Source: Nostoc sp. S4 (GTDB lineage Bacteria; Cyanobacteriota; Cyanobacteriia; Cyanobacteriales; Nostocaceae). From it: 59,312 nt of DNA. The stretch is from NCBI GenBank assembly GCA_029379225.1, contig JAQYWR010000050.1:1-59312 (forward strand), in the 5' to 3' direction. Position numbers and translations under genes: made by a program. A model generated the notes under the pieces. The model had not been told where the DNA came from. It ran no database searches and saw only the letters and a program-made list of their open reading frames with translations. Positions 1 to 9,073 of this stretch are shown one piece after another; positions within the stretch are counted from its first letter, which is position 1, and every line of letters begins with the position of its first letter.

Positions 1-137
1 CTTGCTTAAGAGCAGGGGTACGCTGGTAATGACGTAAAATCGTAGTCAGTGCGTAAGTCCTGACTAAAGTACTGACTACAAACTTATCAAAATTTTGGCG
101 ATGAACCACTAAGATTTATCCAACAAGCTGGTAGCTA

Positions 138-929
138 TTAACGCACGATAAACCCATATTTTTTAAGTACGTCTTTAGCTTGAGCGCTAGATAAAAACTG
201 GACAAACTCCTTAGCAGCAGAAGGATTTTTACTGCTTTTGAGGACAGCCATTGGATAGACTATCGGTGAGTGAAATTTATCATCAGCAGCAACTACAACT
301 TTTACCTTGTTGGAGATTTTGGCATCAGTGGCATAAACTAGACCAGCATCAGCATTACCAGTTTCTACCGCTGCTAAGACTTGACGCACATTATTAGCAA
401 ACACTAATTTGGGTTTGAGGCGATCGTAAAGATTCAATTTCTTTAAGACTTGCTCCCCATATTGCCCTGCGGGTACACTTCTGGGTTCACCCATCGCAAC
501 TTTCTTAATCTTGCTATCTGTTAAATTGTAGAAGCTACTAATACCCACAACATCGTTAGGTACTATCAAAACCAGACGGTTATTTGCTAGATTAGTACGG
601 GTACCTGGTAAAAGCAGTCCTTTTTGTTCTAAAGCATCTACTTGTTTTTTGCCAGCCGAAATAAAAACATCTGCTGGCGCACCTTGCTCAATTTGTTGCT
701 GCAAAGCACCAGAAGCCCCAAAATTATAAGTAATATTCACATCTGATTTACTTTGTTGGTACAGAGGCTTGATTTCTTCCATCGCATCTTTTAAGCTAGC
801 GGCGGCTGACACAAGTATGTTGTTTGACTGAGCAATTACTGGAGAAGGAGTAACTAACGGTAAACCAATTGCTAGCAATAATCCAGCAATTGCTATACCA
901 AGGAAGCCAAGAATTTGTCTTCTTTTCAT
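138..929 (-). CDS. modA: Molybdate ABC transporter substrate-binding protein ModA
   Basis: A 263-aa periplasmic binding protein that captures molybdate (or tungstate) for a ModBC importer. Residues 1-34 form a signal peptide: basic MKRRQ, a long hydrophobic stretch, then a probable cleavage after VIAQS. The mature part opens with VSAAASLKDAMEEI, the ModA hallmark whose Ser/Ala backbone binds the oxyanion. It continues with NFGASGALQQQIEQGAPADVF and with GNADAGLVYATDA near residue 195, both typical of the family. Length is normal. No modB or modC lies beside it; the left neighbour is off the window and the right is a CRISPR leader, so this copy may be an orphan or served by a distant permease. 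The start is the only Met before the signal peptide. Identification is firm; ligand choice is inferred from the family. Confidence 0.95.
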   Translation of the reverse strand: MKRRQILGFLGIAIAGLLLAIGLPLVTPSPVIAQSNNILVSAAASLKDAMEEIKPLYQQSKSDVNITYNFGASGALQQQIEQGAPADVFISAGKKQVDALEQKGLLLPGTRTNLANNRLVLIVPNDVVGISSFYNLTDSKIKKVAMGEPRSVPAGQYGEQVLKKLNLYDRLKPKLVFANNVRQVLAAVETGNADAGLVYATDAKISNKVKVVVAADDKFHSPIVYPMAVLKSSKNPSAAKEFVQFLSSAQAKDVLKKYGFIVR

Positions 930-1029
930 GGAAAAGGTGCTTGAGAGTTTTTTCGTAAAATTGATGCTAGGTAGAATACTACCAAAAATACCAAAATTTA
1001 CCCAACTATACCGGTAAAATCTTCATTGG

Positions 1030-1217
1030 ATGTTCATCTACACACTTCGCCAAATCGCCAAAACCCTATATTTTTCGTTGAAGTGTGTCGATGCCTTACA
1101 GGACAAGGGTTTGAGGTATGTATTTTACTTAATTTTGCACAAGGTATATAATCTTTTTCAGGAGTGTGTCGATTTGGTGGCTGAAAGCCTTACGGGGCAA
1201 AGGCTCCTGAACGAACT
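1030..1217 (+). promoter_or_regulatory. CRISPR leader with probable promoter
   Basis: This AT-rich stretch ends directly at the first repeat, and the repeats end in the GGAAAC tag typical of crRNA 3' repeat ends, so the leader is on the left and transcription runs on the plus strand. A TATAAT-like -10 lies at 1147-1152 with a weak -35 (TTTACT, 1124-1129). The decamer GTGTGTCGAT occurs twice (about 1083 and 1163), each followed by a CCTTAC-containing segment, so the leader carries an imperfect direct duplication. An open frame of 81 codons crosses leader and first spacer, but it runs into a repeat and is unlikely to be a gene. Confidence 0.7.
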
Positions 1218-1686
1218 CTTTACCGATTGCTTTAAATCGGAATTAATGGAAACTTACATTCTAAGGAGTAAGTAACAATGCATGATTTGTTCCTTTACCG
1301 ATTGCTTTAAATCGGAATTAATGGAAACTTTTGCCCCCACTCAGTGTACACGAGCTCTAAAATGCCTCTTTACCGATTGCTTTAAATCGGAATTAATGGA
1401 AACCAAATTGGGACTGGATTAAAGATTGGTTAGTCATCTTTACCGATTGCTTTAAATCGGAATTAATGGAAACGGTTAGACTAAACGGCGAAAGTGGGAA
1501 TGACCAAGTTCTTTACCGATTGCTTTAAATCGGAATTAATGGAAACTGGTAACTACAGGATTTGCCTTAAAAAACTCTATGCTTTACCGATTGCTTTAAA
1601 TCGGAATTAATGGAAACCCAAGCTCCATCTTCCATTTGAATGGAAGGAGCCTTTACCGATTGCTTTAAATCGGAATTAATGGAAAC
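1218..1686 (+). CRISPR. CRISPR array, 7 repeats and 6 spacers
   Basis: Seven identical 36-bp repeats start at 1218, 1293, 1368, 1438, 1511, 1582 and 1651. Each begins CTTTACCGATTGC and ends AATTAATGGAAAC; CCGATT and AATCGG inside the repeat can form a hairpin. The six spacers are 39, 39, 34, 37, 35 and 33 bp. Repeat identity even at the distal end suggests the array is young or recently deleted. Spacer 1 looks like a gene start (AAGGAGTAAGTAACAATG), as expected for capture from phage or plasmid coding DNA. Spacer 6 contains its own inverted repeat (TTCCATT/AATGGAA). No cas genes are in this window, so the array must be served in trans, and its subtype cannot be decided here. Confidence 0.98.
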
Positions 1687-2198
1687 TCCAAGGCGCGCGT
1701 GTTGAAACGCCTCAAAAACGTGTGCTTTACCTACCTTTACCAGAAATTCTAACTGAAGCATACTTAGAAATTCGCGCTGTGGAAACTGAAGAAGTTGTGA
1801 CTATTATTGAGGTGCTTTCTCCAAAAAATAAACAGTTAGGAATCGGGCGGCTACAATACGAAACAAAACGGCTCAAGATTTTGGGCAGTGCAACTCACTT
1901 GGTTGAAATTGATTTATTACGCCAAGGAAATCCGATGCCAATGGTAGGAAATTTTTTGTCAAGTCTCTATCGGATTGTGGTGAGTGATAGCGAAACTCGT
2001 CCGAAAGCTAAACTTTATGGGTTTAACTTGCAAGATGAGATTCCTGAATTTCTAGTGCCGTTAAGAACTGGCGAACCTGAACCAATTATCAACTTAAATT
2101 TATTTCTCAATGAGATTTATCACCAGGGCAGTTATGACTTAAGAATTAATTACAGCCGTCCTCCGATTCCGACCTTGTCAGAATCAGATACGGCTTAG
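1687..2198 (+). pseudogene. DUF4058 protein, 5'-truncated, fused to CRISPR array end
   Basis: The reading frame is open from the base after the last CRISPR repeat to the TAG at 2198. It encodes the C-terminal part of a DUF4058 protein (cyanobacterial family of unknown function, usually about 250 aa): VETPQKRVLYLPLPEILTEA, then TIIEVLSPKNK and THLVEIDLLRQG, all family signatures. The N-terminal part, which normally begins MPSPFPGMDPY-like, is missing; its place is taken by the array. A GTG at 1722 could start a 158-aa product but has no ribosome site and lies inside a conserved strand, so I read this as a remnant. The junction falls within a codon of the repeat end. Confidence 0.85.
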
Positions 2199-2241
2199 GT
2201 GAATCAAAGATTACAACAGCAGGGATTGAAGTAGATTAACA

Positions 2242-4278
2242 TCAATCCTCAGTCATTTCCAATAACTGCGCTTCGCTTAACTGGGTAATTCCCAATGAAA
2301 GGGCTTTTTCTAACTTGGAACCGGCATCTTCTCCTACTACCAAATAATCGGTTTTTTTGCTGACTAAATCAGTCACTTTTCCCCCAGATTTTTGAATCAA
2401 TGACTTCGCTTCATCCCGCTTTAAAGTTGGCAACGTACCGGTAATTACAAAAGTTTTGCCGGCGAACCTTTGATTACTATCATTATCTGTTTGGGTTGAT
2501 TCTGTGGCTGTAAATTGCAATCCTTCTGCTTGCAACCGTTCAATTAACGTTTGGTTAGCATCAATCCGAAACCACTGATAAACAGATTGAGCAATTTCAG
2601 CACCAATACCATAAATGCCTTCAATATCTGACTGTTTTGCTGTCGCTAACTCTGCTACTGTAGAATATTTCTGAGTCAACAATTGGGCATTGACACTGCC
2701 AACGTGACGGATGCCTAAACCATACAATACCCTTGACCAAGGTTGGTTTTTTGATTGAGCGATCGCATCCACTAATTTCTCTGCTGACTTTTGCCCCATC
2801 CTTTCCAATACACACAATTTGCTTTCTGTCAACTCATATAAATCGGCAACGGAATGCACCAAACCTTTATCAACGAGTTGATATACCAGCTTTTCTCCCA
2901 TACCTTTAATATCTAAGGCATCACGACTTACCCAATGTTCAATGGAACCTTTGAGAATCGCCGCACAAGAAGCATTGACGCAGCGAGTCACGGCCTCACC
3001 TGATTCTCGCACCACGGGTTGACCGCAGACTGGGCAATCGCTAGGCATGATAAAAGGTTCGGTGTCAGCAGGACGAAGTTCTTTGAGTACTCTTACGACT
3101 TCTGGGATGATTTCCCCAGCTTTGCGGACGATTACAGTATCGCCAATGCGGATATCTAATTGAGCAATGCGATCGCTATTATGTAAAGTAGCGCGGGAAA
3201 CTGTTGTTCCTGCCAACTGTACAGGGCGCATTTGGGCTAACGGCGTCAATGCCCCGGTTCTGCCCACATTCACTGCAATATTTTCCACACGCGTGGGTGC
3301 TTCTTCGGCTGGGTACTTCAAAGCTACAGCCCAGCGGGGGAATTTCTGCGTAAAGCCTAGTTGTTCTTGAAGTTTAAAAGAATCCAACTTCACTACTACC
3401 CCATCAGTCATGTAGGGTAAATTTAGCCGTTCCGTATCCCAGTATTCATAATATTCTGCTACTTCTGTTAAAGAAGCACACAATTTATGGTTGGGGTTGA
3501 CTCGAAAACCAATTTTTTCTAACAACTCCAAGGCTTCCCATTGGGTATTAGCAATACTGGCGTCATCTCTACCAGGAATATGCAAGGTGTAAGCAAAAAA
3601 ATCTAATCGTCGCTTAGCGACAATGCGCGAGTCTAGTTGCCTCAGCGTACCAGCTGCGGCATTCCGAGGATTAGCAAATAATTGCTCGCCTGCTTTTTGC
3701 CTTTCTTCATTAATTTGTTTAAACACTTCCAATGGCAAAAAAGCCTCGCCTCGGACTTCTACCCGTTCTAAAATTTCTAAACCTTGAAAATTCAACCGCA
3801 GCGGAATTGAGCGAATTGTCCGCACATTTTGGGTGATATCTTCACCCATGACTCCATCACCTCTAGTTGCACCTCTGACTAAAACCCCATTTTGGTACGT
3901 CAAAGCCAAGGCAGAACCATCAATTTTCAGTTCGCTGACATATTTTACTGAGTCTAGTTTAGGTACTTGTCGCCGCCAACGTTGTTCCCATCCTTGCAAC
4001 TCACTGATATTAAATGCATTTTCCAGACTGTACAGGGGAATATTATGCCGCACTGAGGTAAACTGGGTTGCTGGTCTTTCACCCACGCGCTGAGTCGGAC
4101 TATCTGGTGTCGTTAATTCTGGATACTGAATTTCCAGTTGTTGTAATTCTCGATATAGCTGGTCATAGATGGCATCTTCCATAATTGGAGCATCTAAGAC
4201 GTAATAAGCATAGCTAGCTTGTTGTAATAATTGGCGCAGTTCTTCTGTACGCTTTACTGGAGGCTGAATCTGTGTCAT
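2242..4278 (-). CDS. ligA: NAD-dependent DNA ligase LigA
   Basis: A 678-aa NAD+-dependent ligase that seals nicks during replication and repair. In order: domain Ia and adenylation domain (residues 1-325), with catalytic Lys118 in ELKIDG; the OB fold (about 330-400, GALTPLAQM); a four-Cys zinc finger (CPVCG about residue 410, with two further Cys about 20 residues on); helix-hairpin-helix repeats (about 440-590); and a C-terminal BRCT domain (about 605-678, FVITGTLPTLKRDEAKSLI). All essential motifs are present and the length is normal. The ATG at 4278 is followed at once by a family-typical N-terminus. It stands alone: a 660-bp gap lies upstream and the DUF4058 remnant converges downstream. 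Confidence 0.98.
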   Translation of the reverse strand: MTQIQPPVKRTEELRQLLQQASYAYYVLDAPIMEDAIYDQLYRELQQLEIQYPELTTPDSPTQRVGERPATQFTSVRHNIPLYSLENAFNISELQGWEQRWRRQVPKLDSVKYVSELKIDGSALALTYQNGVLVRGATRGDGVMGEDITQNVRTIRSIPLRLNFQGLEILERVEVRGEAFLPLEVFKQINEERQKAGEQLFANPRNAAAGTLRQLDSRIVAKRRLDFFAYTLHIPGRDDASIANTQWEALELLEKIGFRVNPNHKLCASLTEVAEYYEYWDTERLNLPYMTDGVVVKLDSFKLQEQLGFTQKFPRWAVALKYPAEEAPTRVENIAVNVGRTGALTPLAQMRPVQLAGTTVSRATLHNSDRIAQLDIRIGDTVIVRKAGEIIPEVVRVLKELRPADTEPFIMPSDCPVCGQPVVRESGEAVTRCVNASCAAILKGSIEHWVSRDALDIKGMGEKLVYQLVDKGLVHSVADLYELTESKLCVLERMGQKSAEKLVDAIAQSKNQPWSRVLYGLGIRHVGSVNAQLLTQKYSTVAELATAKQSDIEGIYGIGAEIAQSVYQWFRIDANQTLIERLQAEGLQFTATESTQTDNDSNQRFAGKTFVITGTLPTLKRDEAKSLIQKSGGKVTDLVSKKTDYLVVGEDAGSKLEKALSLGITQLSEAQLLEMTED

Positions 4279-4914
4279 TAGACTTTTTGTAAAATATCTA
4301 CGAATAAAAGTTAAAGATGATAAAACCTGCCAGAAGCAGGTTGTGGATGCATAACCTTAGACTGATAGTCGAGTAGCTCTAGCTAGAAATATAAACATCT
4401 ACTTTTCTAGGTTACTAAATTTAATACCAATAGTCCCATTCATCGGTACAGTTAATACCGTCCTCATTAATTGGATAAACTCGAGCTGATATCTTTACAG
4501 AAAATTCATTTGGGGCAACTCAATGGCGGTGAAAGTGTCATAATTAGAAAATATGCTGTTCAAGCTTTGGATATTCAGCAGATAATCTGCCCCCATCCTT
4601 TAGAAATATTGGCACTAGACAACTAAATACTACAAGCTGTATTATAAAACTAAACTACAAATACTACAGAAATTTGATGATAACCAGATTCTCTTCAACC
4701 ATTGATAGCATGATGCATTGTCAACCGAGCAAGGGTACAAGCAGAATAATTGGTACATGTGGGTTTGAGAGGATGTATCAGTTATTGGGGGTTAAATCTG
4801 CAAGTGAAAGTATTTTCACGATCGCTCTAGCGGTCAATTGGGATCGAATAATCCACAGCGGGAGGTGCAACTGTTTGATAGCACCTATAAACAGGCAAAA
4901 AGTATCAACCACCT
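4279..4914. other. 636-bp gap, no supported gene
   Basis: This stretch between ligA and the HNH gene has no recognisable coding sequence. One 80-codon frame (4674-4916, plus) has low-complexity composition, no ribosome site and no family resemblance, and it ends in the terminator stem at 4915. The last 250 bases, with GTGCAACTGTTTGATAGCAC as a possible hairpin and then the terminator, could be a small plus-strand RNA. I see no diagnostic motif that would name it. Confidence 0.5.
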
Positions 4915-4952
4915 AACCCCCGCTGCTGATAACCAGAAGTGGGGGTTATTTT
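4915..4952 (+). terminator. Rho-independent terminator or attenuator just before HNH gene
   Basis: AACCCCCGCT (4915-4924) pairs with AGTGGGGGTT (4938-4947), with one mismatch and a 13-nt loop, followed by ATTTTTTTG. It ends 19 bases before the HNH start codon, and the T-run overlaps the ribosome site region. It therefore either ends an unrecognised upstream RNA or acts as an attenuator of the HNH gene. Confidence 0.75.
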
Positions 4953-4971
4953 TTTGAGGAGCTCTTTATCC

Positions 4972-5496
4972 ATGCAAGTTCAGCAGCCACACATACTACA
5001 AAATTCGGTGGTGGTGTTCTCCAAGAACTACTTACCATTGGCACGTATCAACATCAAACGAGCAATAGTACTGTTAGTTACTGGTCAAGCAGAATCATTG
5101 AATTTTGGCAGTACAAAGCAGTGGGAAGTCCGCTCGCCCAGTATTGTACTACAAGTTCCGGAACACATTCGTTTGACAACGGGTAATCCAGAACGACACT
5201 GGAAAGTACCTCCTGTGAATCGTCGTGAAGTACTCAAGCGCGATAACCACACTTGTCAATACTGTGGTAGCGGTAAGCGTTTAACCCTTGACCATGTGAT
5301 TCCTCGTTCCAAAGGTGGACAGCACAGTTGGGATAACGTTGTAACAGCCTGCGAGAAGTGTAACTCAACAAAGAGCGATCGCTTGCCTCATGAAGCATCT
5401 ATGGTACTCAAAACCAAGCCTAAAGCTCCAATTCACCCCGCCGTTGCATTTGCAGAACATTTTTGGAGCGTACAACGGATGAATGAAAGCGAGTAG
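4972..5496 (+). CDS. HNH endonuclease
   Basis: A 174-aa protein of the cyanobacterial HNH family that begins with a region around NSVVVFSKNYLPLARINIKR and carries a C-terminal HNH nuclease domain. The domain shows paired CxxC zinc ligands (CQYCG and CEKC) and LDHVIPRSKGG, with the catalytic DH, then an Asn-containing helix (WDNVVTAC). I place the start at the ATG at 4972, preceded by GAGGA 11 bases upstream. A GTG at 4939 in the same frame lies inside a terminator stem and is rejected. The cellular role of this widespread free-standing family is unknown; metal-dependent DNA cleavage is inferred from the motif. Confidence 0.9.
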   Translation: MQVQQPHILQNSVVVFSKNYLPLARINIKRAIVLLVTGQAESLNFGSTKQWEVRSPSIVLQVPEHIRLTTGNPERHWKVPPVNRREVLKRDNHTCQYCGSGKRLTLDHVIPRSKGGQHSWDNVVTACEKCNSTKSDRLPHEASMVLKTKPKAPIHPAVAFAEHFWSVQRMNESE

Positions 5497-5590
5497 TTCT
5501 CATGTCTAAAGAAAGACACAAAAACACCAGGATGCAAATAAATTTTAATCATAAGTGCTTAGCAGGACATGATAAGCTGTTGCACATCTA

Positions 5591-5629
5591 GTTTCCAGAC
5601 CTAAACTTTATAGTTGAATTAATGGAAAC
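5591..5629. repeat. Solitary inverted repeat resembling a CRISPR repeat end
   Basis: GTTTCC and GGAAAC flank 27 bases, and the right end reads GAATTAATGGAAAC, which matches the last 14 bases of the CRISPR repeat 4 kb away. There is no second copy beside it. It could be a decayed single repeat or a chance hairpin. Confidence 0.4.
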
Positions 5630-5660
5630 CCCTGAGTTGAATTAAAAAATATACCCTATC

Positions 5661-5689
5661 AAGTCGGAGTTTATAATTCCGGCTTTTTT
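5661..5689 (+). terminator. Rho-independent terminator downstream of HNH gene
   Basis: AAGTCGGA pairs with TTCCGGCTT across a short loop (8 bp, one G-T) and is followed by a run of six T. Position and orientation fit termination of the HNH transcript. Confidence 0.7.
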
Positions 5690-5723
5690 AATGTTTTGAT
5701 ATCGAAGTTATATACCAATACGC

Positions 5724-6731
5724 TTGGGTTCCCTACCAATAAATGATTTTAAAACTTCCAAATTTTCCAAGATCACTGATAACAACCCTCAAACTGAATT
5801 TGATTTACCGTGGAAACAAATACTACAACTGTATTTTCAAGAATTTATGTTGTTTTTCTTTCCCCAAGCGTATCAGGAGATTGACTGGACACAACAGCCA
5901 GAATTTTTAGACCAAGAACTCCAACAAGTAGTTCGAGATGCTGAATTGGGCAAACGACTTGTAGATAAGTTGGTAAAAATTTATCGTCAAGGGGGACAAG
6001 AAGCCTGGGTTCTTGTACATTTAGAAATTCAGTCGCAAGAAGAATCTGACTTTAGCGAAAGGATGTTTACATATAACTACCGCATATACGATAGATACAA
6101 GCGCTCAGTTGCATCACTGGCAGTTCTTGGTGATGAACGTGCCAACTGGCAACCAAATCGGTTTGGCTATGAATTGTTTGGCTGTAGAGTTGAGTTCCAG
6201 TTTCCAGTTGTCAAGTTGTTAGACTATCAACAAAGGTAGCCAGAGCTAGAAGCTAGCCGTAATCCGTTTGCTCTGATTGTCATGGCACACCTCGCGGCAG
6301 TGGAAACGCGTAACAATAGGTTACAACGTAAGCAGCAGAAAATGAATTTAGTGCGTCGATTGTACCAGCAGGGGTTCGAGCGTGAGGATGTTCTAAACTT
6401 GTTGGCTTTCGTAGACTGGGTATTAACACTCCCAATAGATTTGGAGCAGGAGTTTCAACGGGAAGTAGAGCAATTAGAGGCAGAACTACGTATGCAGTAT
6501 GTTACTTCTTTTGAGCGCAGTGGTATTCGATTAGGATTATTAAAAGGTATATCCTTGGGATTAAAGCTGAAATTTGGTGAATCAGGTCAAAATTTACTGT
6601 CTGAAATCCAATCTATCCAAGATGTAAGTGTGTTGGAAGCAATCTTAGAGGGAATAGATACAGTTGGTAGTGTTTCACAATTGCGTCAAATCTACTTGTC
6701 GCCTACAACAGATACACAACCAGAAATTTGA
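5724..6731 (+). pseudogene. Rpn-family nuclease/transposase gene with in-frame TAG
   Basis: This encodes a Rpn-type (PD-(D/E)XK) recombination-promoting nuclease/putative transposase, common in cyanobacteria. The first part has the family block ELQQVVRDAELGKRLVDKLV and the nuclease core WVLVHLEIQ, with E-x-Q in place of E-x-K. It continues through NWQPNRFGYELFGCRVEFQF to a TAG at 6237-6239. The same frame resumes directly as PELEASRNPFALIVMAHL, the normal family continuation, where the position of the stop is usually Trp. A single TGG-to-TAG change therefore explains the break. A restart at ATG 6282 could give the C-terminal 149 aa. The 5' end is uncertain because only a TTG at 5724 is available in frame. 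Confidence 0.85.
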
Positions 6732-6841
6732 TCTACGACACCTTTGATTAATTTATAACGGTACTAGCTGTTTGAAGAAAGTGAAAATTCTCTATCTTGA
6801 TGAGTGTGGGATGAGAGTGAATTTATTCAATTATCAAGTTC

Positions 6842-8332
6842 ATGAAAATAACCAAAGTATGGCTATTAACGATATTCTTTGTAGTAATAGTACTAATCAA
6901 CATCATCACAGGATATAGCGAGTCTCTCAAAGCGGCTTCATCTTTAGGGAAAGACACCCTAACGATGATTACTTCACCAGATTATCCACCTTATGAGTTT
7001 TATGATACTAAAACAAGTGAAAGTCAAATTGTTGGCTTTGATATAGATATTGCCAAAACCCTTGCCCAAAAACTAGGGTTTAAACTTCAAATTATGGAAT
7101 CGGATTTTAATGGCTTAATTCCTGCACTTCAAGCAAATCGAGCAGACTTTGTGATGGCAGGGATGACTCCAACTCCAGAACGTCAGAAAAATGTTGATTT
7201 TTCAATTATTTATTATGAAGCCAAAGATACGATTGTTGCTGTTAAGGGTAGCAATCTCAAGCAGCCACAAGATTTATCAGGAAAAAAAGTTGGGGTACAA
7301 CTAGGAACTATACAGGAGCAAAATGCAAAAAAAATTGCTCAAAAAGTTACAGGCATTCAAATAAAGCAACTCAATAAAGTTCCGGAAGTAGTTCAAGAAA
7401 TAAAATCTGGGCGAATTGATGCAGCAATTGTTGAGGATACTGTGGCTAAAGGATTCGCCCAAGCTAACCCAGATTTAGAATTTAATATTATTCCTTCAGA
7501 AGAAGCAAGTGGATCGGCGATCGCTTTTCCGAAAAATTCTGCTTTTGTCGAACCTTTTAACAAAGTCTTGCAACAAATGAAGGAGAATGGCAGATTAAAT
7601 CAATTAGTAAATAAGTGGTTTTCTGAGAATATTATCACCAATACTACATCCTCAACTCCTGCCAAAAAAGGATTAAATTTTGACTTGAGGAGAATATTTC
7701 CAGATATTCCCTTTATTCTGCGGGGCATCCCTTTAACTTTGTTGTTTACGCTATTATCTGTAACATTGGGTTTAATCTGGGGAACAATACTCTCTCTATC
7801 CAAAATTATCGGCATTAAGCCGCTGACGTGGGTTGCTAATGCTTACACTTCTATCTTCCGAGGTACACCCTTACTATTACAATTGGCGTTGGTTTACTAC
7901 GCAACACCCCAGCTTACAGGCTATAAAATTTCGGCATTGGAGGCAGGGGTTTTAACTTTTACCCTGAATTCTGGCGCTTATATGTCGGAAACCATCAGGG
8001 GTGGGATTCAAGCAGTGGATAAAGGGCAAAGTGAAGCGGCGATGTCTATGGGTGTTCCCTATTGGTTGATGATGTGGGATGTGATTTTGCCCCAAGCATT
8101 GAAGAACATTCTGCCAGCATTAGTAAATGAAACTATCGGATTGCTGAAAGATTCCGCCCTGGTGTCAACAATTGGTGTGGTAGAAATATTACGCAGTGCC
8201 CAAATTGTCGGTGCAAATAAATATATTTATTTTGAACCCTTACTGTTTGCAGGGTTAATTTATTATGTTTTGGTAATGGGTTTGACCTTCGGTGCATCCA
8301 CTTTAGAAAGGAGATTACGGCAAAGTGAGTAA
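6842..8332 (+). CDS. Amino-acid ABC transporter, binding protein-permease fusion
   Basis: A 496-aa protein that joins two importer subunits. Residues 1-35 are a signal anchor. About 38-265 form a family-3 solute-binding domain (YPPYEFYD, IVGFDIDIAKTLA, DFVMAGMTPTPERQKNVDFS). About 280-490 form a GlnP/HisM-type permease with the EAA loop (GVPYWLMMWDVILPQALKNILPAL). Such fusions are known in cyanobacteria as BgtB-like proteins for basic amino acids and glutamine, so a polar amino acid is the likely substrate; the sequence alone does not fix which. It overlaps the ATPase gene by 8 bases, so the two are co-translated. Start ATG at 6842 leads straight into the hydrophobic segment. Confidence 0.92.
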   Translation: MKITKVWLLTIFFVVIVLINIITGYSESLKAASSLGKDTLTMITSPDYPPYEFYDTKTSESQIVGFDIDIAKTLAQKLGFKLQIMESDFNGLIPALQANRADFVMAGMTPTPERQKNVDFSIIYYEAKDTIVAVKGSNLKQPQDLSGKKVGVQLGTIQEQNAKKIAQKVTGIQIKQLNKVPEVVQEIKSGRIDAAIVEDTVAKGFAQANPDLEFNIIPSEEASGSAIAFPKNSAFVEPFNKVLQQMKENGRLNQLVNKWFSENIITNTTSSTPAKKGLNFDLRRIFPDIPFILRGIPLTLLFTLLSVTLGLIWGTILSLSKIIGIKPLTWVANAYTSIFRGTPLLLQLALVYYATPQLTGYKISALEAGVLTFTLNSGAYMSETIRGGIQAVDKGQSEAAMSMGVPYWLMMWDVILPQALKNILPALVNETIGLLKDSALVSTIGVVEILRSAQIVGANKYIYFEPLLFAGLIYYVLVMGLTFGASTLERRLRQSE

Positions 8333-9059
8333 TGCAATAATTCGTACGGAATTTTTGTGTAAATCCTTTGGTCAACTCGACGTACTTAAAGATATTTCCA
8401 CTGAGATTAATCGCGGGGAAGTGGTTGCCATATTAGGCCCTTCTGGTTCCGGTAAGTCTACCTTTTTGCGATGTATGAATTTGCTAGAACAACCCACCAG
8501 AGGAAGAGTCTATTTTCAAGAACAAGAAATCACTAATCCGAAAGCAAACATTGCTAAAGTTCGTCAGCATTTGGTGATGGTATTTCAACATTTTAATTTG
8601 TTTCCTCACATGACGGTGCTGCAAAATGTCACCTACGCGCCCATCAAGGTGAAAAAAATAGACAAGATAAAAGCACAACAACATGGTTTAGAATTGCTGG
8701 CAAAAGTAGGTTTAGAGCCAAAAGCCCATGTCTACCCGTCCAAATTATCTGGGGGACAGAAACAGCGAGTAGCGATCGCCCGTGCGTTAGCAATGGAACC
8801 ACAGATGATTTTGTTTGATGAACCCACCTCTGCTTTAGATCCAGAAATGGTCAAAGATGTGCTGGAAGTGATGAAAGCTTTAGCCTTATCTGGAATGACA
8901 ATGGCGATTGTTACACATGAGATGGGTTTCGCCAGAGAAGTCGCCAACCGAATTATGTTCCTCGACCAGGGAATTTTAGCAGAAGATACAGCTCCGAGTG
9001 AGTTTTTTCAGAATCCTAAATGCGATCGCGCCAAGCAGTTTTTAGAAAAAATGCTTTAA
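8325..9059 (+). CDS. Amino-acid ABC transporter ATP-binding protein (GlnQ/BgtA type)
   Basis: A 244-aa nucleotide-binding subunit that powers the fused permease encoded just upstream. Walker A is GPSGSGKST (about residue 37), the Q-loop VFQHFNLFPH is typical of the polar amino-acid class, the signature is LSGGQKQR, Walker B is MILFDEPTSALDPE and the H-loop is AIVTHEMGFA. The GTG start at 8325 overlaps the permease stop by 8 bases, which is the strongest argument for this start. Length matches GlnQ-like proteins. Together the two genes form a complete importer without needing a separate binding protein. Confidence 0.95.
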   Translation: MSNAIIRTEFLCKSFGQLDVLKDISTEINRGEVVAILGPSGSGKSTFLRCMNLLEQPTRGRVYFQEQEITNPKANIAKVRQHLVMVFQHFNLFPHMTVLQNVTYAPIKVKKIDKIKAQQHGLELLAKVGLEPKAHVYPSKLSGGQKQRVAIARALAMEPQMILFDEPTSALDPEMVKDVLEVMKALALSGMTMAIVTHEMGFAREVANRIMFLDQGILAEDTAPSEFFQNPKCDRAKQFLEKML

Positions 9060-9073
9060 CATTAACCAATTGA

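Noticed and set aside
1030..1275. 81-codon open frame across the CRISPR leader and first repeat
   Set aside because: It runs through a repeat and spacer and has no ribosome site; the CRISPR explanation is complete.
4674..4916. 80-codon plus-strand frame before the HNH gene
   Set aside because: No ribosome site, no family resemblance and it ends in the terminator stem.
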